Of a DNA stretch of 64,000 nt, positions 24,214-36,900 are shown piece by piece; position 1 is the first letter of the stretch; each line of letters opens with the position of its first letter. The notes below the pieces were generated by a model. That model was not told where the DNA came from. It ran no database searches and was given only the letters and a program-made list of their open reading frames with translations. This stretch comes from Rotaria socialis (Eukaryota; Rotifera; Eurotatoria; Philodinida; Philodinidae), in the NCBI GenBank assembly GCA_905331475.1, contig CAJNYU010003073.1, positions 117,576-181,575 on the forward strand, written 5' to 3'. A program made the translations under genes and the position numbers.

Positions 24214-27200
24214 TTAATAACGTGTTAATTTAATTGGAAAATCTATTAACGAAAATAAATAATCATAAAAGACACAAAATCCATTCAAACATACTCTCAG
24301 ATACCATACGATCATCTTCAAATACAAGAACAACACTAAGTTCAAATTCTTCAATAAAGAAAAAATATTTTTTGTAAGAAATATTTTTGATATTTAAATC
24401 GACATACCAATTTTAAAATTAACCGTTAATAAAGTTGGACATGTAAATGTTCTGGGAAACAACATCCAAATAGGTATTGCTATCTTTCGAACTACATTAC
24501 CATCGCCTATTTGAATATTTTGTATTTCAGTCGCTAAAGTCAAAATGCTGAATTAAAAAAAAAGATAAAAAACTAATTAGTTACAATCTCGTGAAAATCC
24601 TTCTGCACAACCACATGTTTCTACACGTAAAAGTTGTATTTCAATTGATTTTATTGCTAATTCACTTTCTTCGACAATTAACTGAATCGCAATAAAATAA
24701 ATAGATGATTACAAAAAATAAACGACAAACCTCGCCAGAAAACGGTTTCGTAATCGAGCAACAGAGACTATCAAGATTACCCGATATTTTAAATTTTGGT
24801 ACGTCGATTTTCTAAAAACAAAATAAAAATTATTTTTATTTACCCGCCATTAGAAACTATTGTAAAAACTCTAACTAGTAACAATTTATCGAAATCAAGT
24901 GAAAATGTTTACGCAATATTTCATCATTTTACATGGGTTGATGCTAGTAGTTTTCTCGTCGACAAACAATCGTTCATCAATAATCTTTATTATTAATAGG
25001 ATGAAATCTCGACATAAACTACCCTCCGATTCCATTCTATTTACTACAACTCAAATGGCGACTTATCATAATTGCCATAAAGATATTCTATCACAATGGT
25101 TACGTCGATCATCATCAAATATTAAAGTTCGTTTACATTTAACATCGAATACTGATCAATCGTATAAGAATTTTCATATGGATCCAAAACTCCATCATTT
25201 TATCAATCATATTTATAATCAGTTCTTGAATTTAAATCCTCAAATCCTCAAATCATCTATCGGTTGGAAAAAATCGATGAATAAGAAAAATCGAACAAAC
25301 AATTCACTAGAAACAATTCGTCAGACAAGTCCTATCATCTCTACAAGAATAGTGAATACTTCAAGAAAGCCTAGGAATAGTAATCATACACGAATACGAC
25401 GTAATCTTTTACATGAGAATACCTTAAACGATGAAGACGACGTACATGCATATGGTACTGATGATCAAAGCTACTTTAGAAATCAACAAGAAAATATTGC
25501 TGAAGAAAAACGAGGCTTCGATGGAGAATACTACGCACCAATTGAAACCAAATTTAAAATGAGTAAGTTATATTAAACAATATTCCAACTCGAGATCATT
25601 TATCGAGGATATTCGTAGTTCGCAAAAATATTGTTTACTTATAAAACAAAGATTTCCTAGTGATTATAGTACAAGTAAACTATTATTCTAATGTGCCCCA
25701 AAACACAGCAGAGTGGAATGAGCAGAGAAAAATCTACATTCGTTTCCACGGATTAAAAACGATGTCTTATATGAATGTTGACTTTTGTTTAGGAGACCAT
25801 AATGAATTATACGAAGACAATACAAATCATATCCATAATGCTCGTGGTGATGAAGAAGAACGCTATGCAGACAAAAGATATATGCAGGTGTGTGCATTCT
25901 CCATTATTAGTTCATAGTATGTTAGGGATTAACGATCATTAAATAAATAAATATTTCTATATTTCGTTTTAGAATGATGAAAATTTGGTAAATCCAGATC
26001 GATTATTAAATAATGATAATCTTAATTTAAATGCTGATAATTATCGTCAATACTTTAAAAATAGTTACAATGGAAAAAAAATTTCTGAAAACAACTTCAA
26101 TAATGATAATTATATGTTAGATAAAGAACGAGATGCAAATGAAAGGAAATTTCTCGACAATGATTATTTAGATAAACAAGATCAACTTGAAAATGAAGAC
26201 TAAATTTCAAGCACTTACATTTTGAATTGTTTTTATTGAATCGGATGTCATTTCAAAAGCAGCTGGTTTTACTGATGCTTTTTCAGCAGCTAATTCATGT
26301 TCCGGACTATATTCAACATTAAATTCAATTTGTTTACTCATATCTTTTGAAAGAAATGTTCGTTTGACATCAACACGAAGAAAATACTAAAAGAGAGAGA
26401 GAGAGAGAGAAAACAATAATGCATAAATCTAAAATTTTAATTCTACTTGAATATTAACAAAAACTCCGTGATATGTTTCATATAGGGGTTTATTCGGTCG
26501 ACCTTTTAATTGTACTTGAAAAGGAATTTCCGTTTTTGAATTTGATATATGACCTGGTTTAGATAATTCAATCACTTGAGTAATCAGTGCAACAGGCTAA
26601 AAAAATCAATTTCAACAATAGCGAAAAACAAAAGAAATAAAAGCATCTATTTACTTTAGTTGAATTGTAAAATGCTTCAAAAACACCAACACTTTTTCCA
26701 CTTAGATGTAACTGAACAGACCCATCAACTGTTATTGTAATACCATTATGTTTGAATGCTGATGGTGTTGAAATTATGACGGCTCCTTGAATAATATCCT
26801 ATTTAGAAGAAGAAAAAAACAGAGCGACATAAGTTTAACATTGATTTTATTCCTTTTCATCTTTGTCAATCATCATCACTCGTATGTTTCATTCTAGTCA
26901 ACTACTTATAGAACTGTTTAAATAATCGATGCCATTTACTCTATCATTTCTTTCATTCTATCAGTCTTCGCACAGTACCGACGAATATCGTCTATGGTGT
27001 TGGCAATTGAAGTCCCATGAATTCAATCGTGCATATTAGAAAAATTCAGAATTTGAGAACAAAAATGCTAAGTTGAAGTCACGACAGCATACAAGAACGA
27101 TTACTGCTGATGCTTCGTTCGCATTAGCAGTAATCGAGGTTTACTGAATATATAAAATATGAACGAATAATATCCTGTACTTTATTGTGATAGTTATTAG

Positions 27201-27554
27201 AACGATCACTCTGATATTGATCTGACATTCACCACTATTGCTGAATATAGTACGTGCATAAAAGATGTTGTCAATTGAAATGCGAGGATTATCACAAAGG
27301 AAGTCTCATATTTATTAAATTTCACCAAGAAAAATATTGATGGAACTCAGTTTATGAAAAAATGCAATGCGATTGTGATTTACATTAGACAACTCATAGT
27401 ATGATATAATATAAAACGATTATTTTTTCTTCATAAAAACACAAAAAATAATTGATCTTGATAAAACTGCAAATCTGGTGCTTGAAAAAATACTCACGTT
27501 CTCACTATAGGTTTTTGTTTGTCGATTAAGACGGATATCAATCGAGCCAGACAT
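24214..27554 (-). CDS. VPS26C: Retriever complex subunit VPS26C (DSCR3)
   Basis: Nine exons encode about 301 residues: 27554-27498, 26798-26655, 26596-26447, 26386-26219, 24811-24731, 24681-24585, 24533-24408, 24348-24295 and 24242-24214. Length and sequence follow human DSCR3 (297 residues) throughout: DIIQGAVII, LSGKSVGVFEAFYNSTKP, EIPFQVQLKG..KPLYETYHGVFVNIQYFLRVD, a divergent RTFLSKDMSKQIEF, then LRVETCGCAEGFSRDSTEIQNIQIGDG, FPRTFTCPTL, VNFKIEFE and the closing ENFPIKLTRY. The arrestin-like fold binds VPS29 and VPS35L in the retriever cargo-recycling complex at endosomes. Intron 1 is about 700 bp. Intron 4 (24812-26218) contains an entire gene on the other strand. The start is head to head with the dynein gene. 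Confidence 0.93.
24905..26203 (+). CDS. Unrecognised secreted protein, nested in the VPS26C intron
   Basis: Three exons, 24905-25562, 25661-25887 (or from 25670, also in frame) and 25973-26203, encode about 371 residues. ATG 24905 opens a signal peptide (MFTQYFIILHGLMLVVFSS). The middle is basic and low in hydrophobics (KKSMNKKNRTNN, NHTRIRRNLL), with several possible dibasic cleavage sites and NxS/T sequons. A more ordered stretch in exon 2 (KIYIRFHGLKTMSYMNVDFC) is followed by a very Asn/Asp-rich acidic tail. I recognise no domain. Start and stop lie inside intron 4 of VPS26C on the opposite strand: the ATG is 94 bp from one splice site, and the TAA ends 15 bp from the VPS26C donor at 26218. 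Three exons of open frame with good splice sites and a signal peptide argue for a real gene. Confidence 0.7.
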
Positions 27555-27947
27555 TATTCTTATAGTAAAAAGGTAGGTGTAAGTGCGTGAAGAAGTGAAG
27601 AAGAGCTGTATGGTTAACACTTGAAGACCATTGATTACGAAACATCAACGACCTCTATTCGAAATATTTTTACTTTAAATTATCAGTTTGAAAATACGAA
27701 AAAAAGATTATTTTTCTTTAAATTTAATAGAAAATTACAATAAAATATTCCAATGAAATGAGAACATTTTCTGTTACTAAGTAACGATAAGTGTAAAACT
27801 TTGCATAATGGTATACGCAGTGATCATAACATAGTACACGAAAAATGTAATTTCGAGAAAAATAAAAACTCATATCCTTTCTTTTTTTAGTGTTCATTGA
27901 AATTATGTAACAAAAAACATTTCTTACAGATTTTGTAAAAAAAAAGC
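27555..27947. promoter_or_regulatory. Divergent intergenic region between VPS26C and the dynein gene
   Basis: These 393 bp separate outward-facing start codons. A possible splice acceptor (ACATTTCTTACAG) lies about 18 bp before the dynein ATG, so the dynein mRNA may carry a spliced 5' UTR or leader. No TATA box was identified. Confidence 0.4.
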
Positions 27948-30900
27948 ATGAGCGGCAAAGGCGGGTCTCTGCCGACAGTATCTACTAATAAGAAGTCTAG
28001 TAAACCAGTATTACCTCAAATTCAACGACATCCAGCCTATTATGAAGATCCATACAAAAATTCCATATTGTTTTCATTCAAACTAAAAGATAGACAAGAT
28101 GAAAAGCTGCAGCAAATTGTGTAAGTATATAAAAATCGATTGTGACGTTAGCAAAATATTTTACTCGTTTTTATATTGCTTTCAATTTTTATGAATAATT
28201 AATTACTTATGTCAAAATGCATTTTATTTAGCATTGAACATGCAAAAAGAGAAGAACAAGCAACACTTGAATCTTCTGGTGGAAAAAGTCGACAGCGAGA
28301 AAAATCTCCGGAATGCCCAAAAACGGTTTGCCATAAACATTAATTGTTTTTGTTGATTTATTGATGAAGTTTTGTTTTAGTGTCTCAGCGAAGATCGTGC
28401 AATTCGAGTAACTTAAGATTTAATTAGGAATAAAAGAGATATGCTATGTTTTTGTTGTTTGTTAGAACAATTATTACTATATGAAGGAACGCGTTGCACA
28501 ATTACCGATAACACCAGCCTCAGATGAATCATTTAAACACATTATTGAGCATTTTATTGATAAAAAACTAAAAGAAGGTCCACAAATGAAAGCTGTTATT
28601 CAACGATTTATTAGTGAAACGAAAGTTTTGTATGAGAATAGTATGAAAAAAAGTCAATGTAAGGCTTTCTTTTATTAATTCAAAAAAAAAAGGTTCAATT
28701 ATTTACTTGTATTATAGTGCAACATGTTCTTGTTGCACCACATGTGAAAGGTCTCGAAAATGAAGCTGCAGGTCCACCACCTCCAGAGTTAGTCGGATTC
28801 GGTAATGCAAAACAAAAAAAAAACTATTAGTTAGAAGATTTGTTTTTGTGAATAGACTTTTCGAGCTCATGGGAAACTAGCTTTCAATTAAGTCGTGATG
28901 CAATCAAAGAACATCTATATATTGTTCATCCAACACATCGACAAGTACTTGAATTATGTAATAGAACGCTTTCACCAAGAATTATGGTCGATTTCAAACG
29001 AATCAGGTTTGTAACTTCTTTTCTCTAAGAAAAGGATCATAGTGAAATCATAGATCGGAAACAAAATTGTGAAGAGCAGGAAAGAGATACAGATCAGATC
29101 CACTAGTGGATTTGAATGGGGCGCTAAAGGTCAAAACCCCGTTCTTTGGTGGAATATTTTTCTCAAACGGAAATGCTTAAGGATACGCCGATATTCTTCA
29201 TTAATCAAATCTCAACAAAAATATTCTTTCTGGTAAGATGGACCGGATTCACATATCTTTCCATCTTAATATCGACATGATAGCTTGTTTTGAATTTTTA
29301 AGCGACGTGTTGTTCTAAAAAAAAAGAAAAACTCTATTCAAACAACTATAACTTTTTACTAGTAGACCATGCACCTGAATCTTTCTCAACTTACCTTTGT
29401 CTCCCGAATATCTAAATCTTATGTTTGATTTTGGTTTTTGCAGATCCTTGGGTGCATTAGACTTTCCTCATTTACGTGCGTTTGTTGTACGTGATATTGA
29501 ACGTAACGAAGATTATCTAAGTGCAAGTTGGTTTCCACTTATCTGTCAAATATTTCAAACTGGCCAAATTCAAGGCATAACAACAACACCAGAGAAAACA
29601 AATTCGTTCTATAATTCAATTAATACACTCGTATCGAATCAAGTATGTTTTCTACGCTCATTCTTTTTATCTCATCTATTTTTTGTTTATTAGCTACGTG
29701 AGCTTCTCGAACGAAGTATTGATACGTGGTGCTCATTATTCGATCCAAAAGATCAAGATTATCTTCCGATAATTAAAATTGACATTATTCTTAATGATGA
29801 CGATTCAACAATTAGTAAAATTGATTTTCAACCAATGATGCCTGACTTTGTAAACGTACTTCGTTATGTTGTTGATAAAATTGCACTGTCAATCAATGGA
29901 CCTAATCGCATACGTGTAGCGACAATTCAATCATTTTTAAATGGTGATGATAATATTGCACTTGATACTCGTCTATCACAAACAGTTATTGATCGAGCTT
30001 ACAAGCAGTTAGCTGATTTAACTGAATATTACTTTCAAGAGCCACGGCAATTATTAAAAGCATATGAAGATAAATACAATTATCTGATTGACGGACAAGC
30101 CCAAGCAGATGTAGAAAAGTTCAATACAGAAAATCATACTTTTGATGAATATACACGAGTAAATTTCACAATGTAAATTTGTATTGTTTAGCATTAGTTT
30201 TTGTTGTTAGGAATTCGATCGTTTTAATGATATTATCAAACAGATCATGCTCGAGCCTACAACTGTAGAATTCCCATTACTTCAAACAAATAGTGAACAA
30301 GTTAAACAAGGTCTTGTGGAAGCGGCACGTAAACATCGTAATACATTATTTGAAAAACTTGTTAACGATTATCGTACAGAATGTCACAGGTTTGTTTGAT
30401 TACCTATATGAATTGAATAATTTCAAAATATTTTTATCTATTTTTAGTATTTGCACTGAATTCGAATCAGTTAAACAACGTGCTTTAGCTAAACCAGCAA
30501 CTACTGCTGAACTTAATGACATTATTAAATATATTGATAATGCTAAAGGAGAAAAATCATTACGTTTAGCACAACGAATAAAAGTTTGTTGCTTTCAATT
30601 CTTCTATAGGAAACAAAAATAATATCATTCATTTCGAATCTAGGAAGTTCAACGTCAAATGGAATATTATCTGGACGAATATCTCTTTTCGGAAGACGAT
30701 ATTCGATTAAATGCCGATACACTTTTATGGCCCACTAATATTGGACCAGTATTTGATGCAAATGATGAAGTAATTTTCATTTGAAAAATAAATATTCTTG
30801 ATAGCTTCGCCGTACCACCAGATCGAATATGAGAACAGTGAAAGCCTCTGAAATTCTTTTATTTCGAAATAAGATTTCTATTTAAAAGTCACAACTTGAA

Positions 30901-33900
30901 AAAGTAAATTTAACTGTAATCATTTTATTTATTAGCTTACTCAACAAATCCGTGGCAAAAATGAACAAATTCTTATGGAAAGACGTGAACGTCTATTGGC
31001 AGATTTACAAAAGATGCAACGTCGTGTTGATGAATTTGCTGATTATGGCGAATTAAATATGATGGGCGAATATGCACAAGATGTTAAACAGATTCAAAAG
31101 AAAATCGTTGAAGTTGAAAATGAAATCGAATGGATCAATCAAGTACGTAACACTTGAATAAGATTTTTTTTGCTCTATATTAATGTTGTAATCTCTTATA
31201 GGAAGAAAATCAATTCCGAATGGCGAAAACAGAGTATCCACAATTGGAAGCAATAAAAACAGCAGTTGATCCATACTTTCGTCTATTTACAACGGTTCGT
31301 AAATGGCAAGTTGCCGAAAAGAAATGGATGGATGGTGCATTTCTTGAGTTGAACTCTGAAAAAGTCGAAGGCGAAGTTGAAGAATATTTACGTGAAATAT
31401 TTAAAATCAAAAAACAATTTACAAATTTAGTCAAAAAGAAAAAACTCGAATTAGCTAATAAAGTTATGGAACGACGTAAAGCACGAGGTAAGGCGATCTA
31501 GCATTTTGGTTTTTGCCTATTAGGAAACGAAGTGCATGAAAAAAAAAGATTGAATAGCAAAAGAGATAGACAACAAGGAAAAAAACAATATTAAAAATGA
31601 GTTTAGGAAAGAAACGTATGGAAGACGAAGCTGGTGGCGATGCTTCTGGGGCTGATGCCGATGCCGTCGAAAAAGATGAAGATGAACGAGAATTGGAAAA
31701 ACTTGAAAAAAGTGATCCGGAAATGTTACGCATTTGTACAGTTATACTTGATCAACTCGATACTTTTAAGGTTGGCATGTGTGTAGAATTAACTAAGCTT
31801 AGAGATGTTTTTATTATTATTCATGTGTGCATTTTAATAACTTTACCTGTTTGTTTTTTGGCTTCTATTAACTTTGCACTTGCCTGACATGATGTGTGTA
31901 TATATTAGATCCGCACAAAATTGCTGAAAGAGAAGAATTCCTGCAGCAAATGGAAAGCTATGGGTTGCTTCTTTCTGAATTACTTGACCAAGTGGAAAAA
32001 CTAATGCGTAGCTTTAAGGTGTGTGCTTGCCTCATATTTATCTTAGTCGTTTGCTTGTATAATACCTGCACATTGAACAATATAATCTATATTTTAATTT
32101 TACAGGAACACTTACCTGTCATAAGTATATTGTGTAATCCGGGTATTCGTACTCGTCATTGGGAGAAAATGTCAACAATATTTGAACGTAATCTTAAACC
32201 AGATACAGGTACAACACTTCGAAAAGTTTTACAACTTGGTTTGGAACCATATATGGAACAATTCGAAATAGTCAGCGCTGGAGCATCGAAAGTAAGATTC
32301 AGTTATAATGAAGAGAAATGCTTTTTGATTGTTATTATCTTTTTTTTTCTTATTAGGAATTCTCATTAGAAAAGGCTCTAAAAAAAATGCAAGATGATTG
32401 GGAACCTGTGATGTTTAATACAAGTAAATATAAAGAAACTGGTTTAACTATCTTATCATCGGTTGATGACATACAAACAATTCTTGATGATCATATTGTT
32501 AAAACGCAAACAATGAAAGGCAGTCCATTTATTAAACCATTTGAAAATGAAATTAAAGTGAGTTTTGAAATGCATCATGGCGATAGTTCACTATCAGTAA
32601 CTTTTTATTGCATTAAATAACCGATCAAAGCCTAAAGACTGATATTCTCAAATAAATTCTTGCAATAGCATTTAGTATCTATAGACACAAACTGATTGAT
32701 ATCGAAATTTCTCTCTATCACGTATGCAATGGTCATATGTTAACAAGGAATTATTTCATTGAAGTTTCTACTTAATCAAAATGAAATATGCAGTGTCACC
32801 CCACACCCCAGGTCGAACAGTCCGGCCTGGAAACGGCCGGCTCCGGGTAGTTCCGTTGATTTTGTGGAAGCAGTATTCCGGTTGGAAATTTTCCGGTGAT
32901 TTCCGATCAATTCCTGCCGGAAAACACCGGAACTTGGCACGAATTATCCGGAAAAGTTCGGCCGTATTTTTGACCGGAATACTGCTTCCATGTTCCAGCG
33001 ATTTCCCGTGTTTTCCTGCAGGATATGGTGACTTGCCCGCATATTCCCTGGAGTATCCTACAGAATCCGGTGGCCGGAATGTTCGACCTGGGACGCATTG
33101 CTTGATTATTTCGGCGATAGAAAACTTTTCGAGAACTCTATTGATTTGTCTGAAATTATAGATCGTTTAAAATACACATCAACGTGTTCTATCCTATTAT
33201 ATTTTCTTTTGTTTTGTTTTTAGGCTTGGGAAGTTAGACTACTTTTAATTCAAGCTATTATTGATGTTTGGCTTAAAGTCCAAGCTAATTGGCTGTATGC
33301 TTTTTTTTCTCGTTTTATTACTGATCATTTCTTTTTTGAAACCTACATTTTCATTTCAGTTATTTGGATCCAATTTTTTCATCTGAAGATATTAAGTAGA
33401 TATCAATTTTTAGTCAAACTATTCATTCATCGTTATTTTTCTAGTCAACAAATGCCCGAAGAAGGTCGTCTTTTTTCCATAGTCGATCGAAATTACAAAG
33501 ATATAATGCGTCATCTCGATAAAGATCAACACGTTTGTTTTTCCCTATCTATACTTGTTTATATTCTATTCTATAATGATTATGTTTTTGTCAGGTAATG
33601 GCAGCAACTAGTCTAACGGGTTTATTGGATAAATTAAACGACAGTCATACTTTACTTGAAAAGATCAATAAAGGTTTAAATGCCTATCTCGAAAAGAAAC
33701 GCTTGTTTTTTCCACGCTTCTTTTTCTTATCAAATGATGAAATGCTTGAAATTCTTTCTGAGACAAAAGATCCAACACGTGTTCAACCACATTTGAAAAA
33801 GCTATTCGAAGGCATTGCTAAACTTGATTTCGATGCTAAAGTTGATATACACGCAATGATGTCAAGCGAAGGAGAGAAAATTAAATTTATTCGTTCAATC

Positions 33901-36900
33901 AGTACATCAGAAACTAAAGGTGCTGTAGAAAAATGGCTAATCCAAGTTGAAGATGTTATGCTTAAATCAGTTCGACATGTTATTGAACAATCTTATGTTG
34001 CCTATCCAAACGAATACCGCAGTGAATGGGTTACGAATTGGCCTGGCCAAGTTGTTCTATGTGTTTCACAAATTTTTTGGACAACTGAAGTCAAAGAAGC
34101 ACTAGTAACTGGTGTTAAAGGACTTGGGTATGTCGTTTTATTTTTGGTGGAGAATGATTTGATTTTATTGATTTTATTCCTATAGAGAATATTATGCAAA
34201 ACTTGAAGCACAACTAGGTGATATCGTTGAGCTTGTACGTGGTAAATTGAATAAACAAACACGTATAACACTGGAAGCTCTGGTCGTTATTGATGTACAT
34301 GCAAAAGATACAGTGAAAGATTTAGTCAATAAACAGGTACAATCAGAAAATGATTTTAATTGGTTAGCACAATTACGATACTATTGGGAAGAAGATGATT
34401 GTCGAGTACGAATTACCAATGCAGCAGTTAAATATTGTTATGAATATTTGGGAAATACGCCACGGTAGATATTTTGCGAATTTGATTTGATTGTCAAGAG
34501 AAAATTATTTTTTATTTTATGTAGTCTCGTTATTACACCTTTAACAGATCGTTGTTATCGAACGCTTGTCGGGGCTTTTCATTTGCATTTAAATGGTGCT
34601 CCAGAAGGGCCAGCCGGAACAGGAAAAGTAAGTTGAAAACATAGTAGAGTAAACAATTTGATAAGCTGGATCAGTTTCACTAAATGTAGATTTTGTAGAA
34701 TGTTTTGTATCTTCAATAAATTACTTTTTCTAAAAAATATATATTTATAGACTGAAACAACAAAAGATCTTGCTAAAGCTCTTGCAGTGCAATGCGTCGT
34801 CTTCAATTGTTCCGATACTATGGATTATAAAGGTATGGGTAAATTCTTCAAAGGTTTGGCTTCATCAGGTGCATGGGCATGTTTTGATGAGTAAGTTTTC
34901 ATTGGATATGTAATTCAAATATTTTATTCGAATTCGAAATAGATTCAATCGTATTGATCTTGAAGTATTATCTGTATGTATTTTATTCTCTGAAAATGGA
35001 TTCACATTACGATTTGGTTTGATTTTTTATTTAGGTTATTGCTCAACAAATTTTACAAATTATTCAAGCAATACAAGGTAACATGGAAAAATTTGAATTC
35101 GAAGGAACTGAAATTCGACTAAATACAAATTGTTATGTCTGCATTACTATGGTAATTTTTTTTTGTGAGAATTATCAAAGAAAAACAATTATTTTTTAGA
35201 ATCCTGGTTATGCTGGTCGATCTGAACTGCCTGATAATTTAAAAGTACTCTTTCGACCTGTAGCTATGATGGTTCCTGATTATGGTCTTATCTCGGAAAT
35301 TTCACTATATTCCTATGGTTTTATGAAAGCTCGTCCACTTTCCGTTAAAATTGTTACTGTCTATAAGCTATGCTCAGGTATAGGAAACACTCAAGTTAAT
35401 TTTAATTCCGTTTATTTTTCTTTCTCTTTCAGAACAACTGTCATCACAATATCACTACGATTATGGTATGCGTGCTGTCAAATCAGTTCTTTGGGCAGCC
35501 GGTGCTTTAAAACAAAAATATCCAACTGAAGATGAAGATATTTTAGTTCGTAGAAAAAACAACGAAACAGTTTTCTTCGTAATAATTATTTGTTTTCCAA
35601 ACTTTAGATTCTTCGTAGTATAATCGATGTTAACTTACCGAAATTTTTAGCACATGATATACCTTTATTTAATGGTATTATTAGTGATTTATTTCCTGGT
35701 ATAACTTTACCTAAACCAGATTATGATGTTATCACTGTAAATATGCTTGAAGTATGTGAGCGTAAAAATTTACAACCCACAGAAGCTTTCATGACTAAAG
35801 TAACTCAAACATATGAAATGATGTTAGTTCGACATGGTTTTATGCTTGTTGGTGAACCGTTTGCTGGTAAAAGTATGGTCTTGCAAGTCCTGGCTGAATC
35901 ATTATCATTGATGAATACAAAAGGTGTAGGGGATGAACTCAAAGTTCAATATAAAGTTCTTAATCCAAAAGCTGTCACAATTGGGCAATTGTACGGAAAT
36001 TTCGGTGCGTATTTAATTACTGAAAACAACAAAGACACAGATCTCGTAGAACAATAAGCATCTTGGTATTCTGAAATTCAACCGAAGAGCTATAAGAATA
36101 AAAGAACATCTAAATTGAATTAAATTTCGACTCTGTTTGAAATCTGGATATAAACTAAATTTTTAGCTCAGGATTTAGTCAGATTTCTCACACCTTTGTG
36201 TATCTCACAGATAATCTTAGCAACTTGTATGTTCGAATTTTTAAGATACTCTATGAAAACGTAGATATCATTAGAAATTCATTGACTTACGACAAGTGAC
36301 TAATAGTTATTAGTTTCGGATCGTTCCTAAGATTGCACATCTCCTAAGTTGTGATAAACACTGCCTCTTATGTGCAAACCCGTATTTAACAATACCTGTA
36401 TAAAACGTCTCGGACGTTTTTGTTTTCTCAAAGATTGCTTTGACGATTATTTTTATTTTTCTCTTTAGATTTGGTTTCGCATGAATGGAATGATGGTGTG
36501 TTAGCTAATACGTTTCGTGATTTTGCTATGTCGGAAAATCCAGATAGAAAATGGGTTATTTTTGATGGACCTGTTGATGCAGTTTGGATTGAAAATATGA
36601 ATACTGTATTGGATGATAATAAAAAATTATGTTTAACAAGTGGTGAAATCATTCAAATGTCAAATGTTATGTCAATGATTTTCGAAGTTATGGACTTATC
36701 ACAAGCTTCAGTGTGTATTTTTGATATTTACGATAAAAGTCTATTTCAACTTGATCTATTATTTTAGCCAGCCACAGTTTCTCGTTGCGGTATGATTTAC
36801 TTAGAGCCCCGTGTACTCGGTTGGAGACCACTGGTTGAATCGTGGGTTAATCGTGAAATTGCTGAACCATTAAAAATGTATAAACATGAAATTTTAGCAC

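Noticed and set aside
32781-33161. 126-codon frame in a dynein intron
   Set aside because: It lies on the GC-rich inverted-repeat element, where stops are rare on both strands because of composition.
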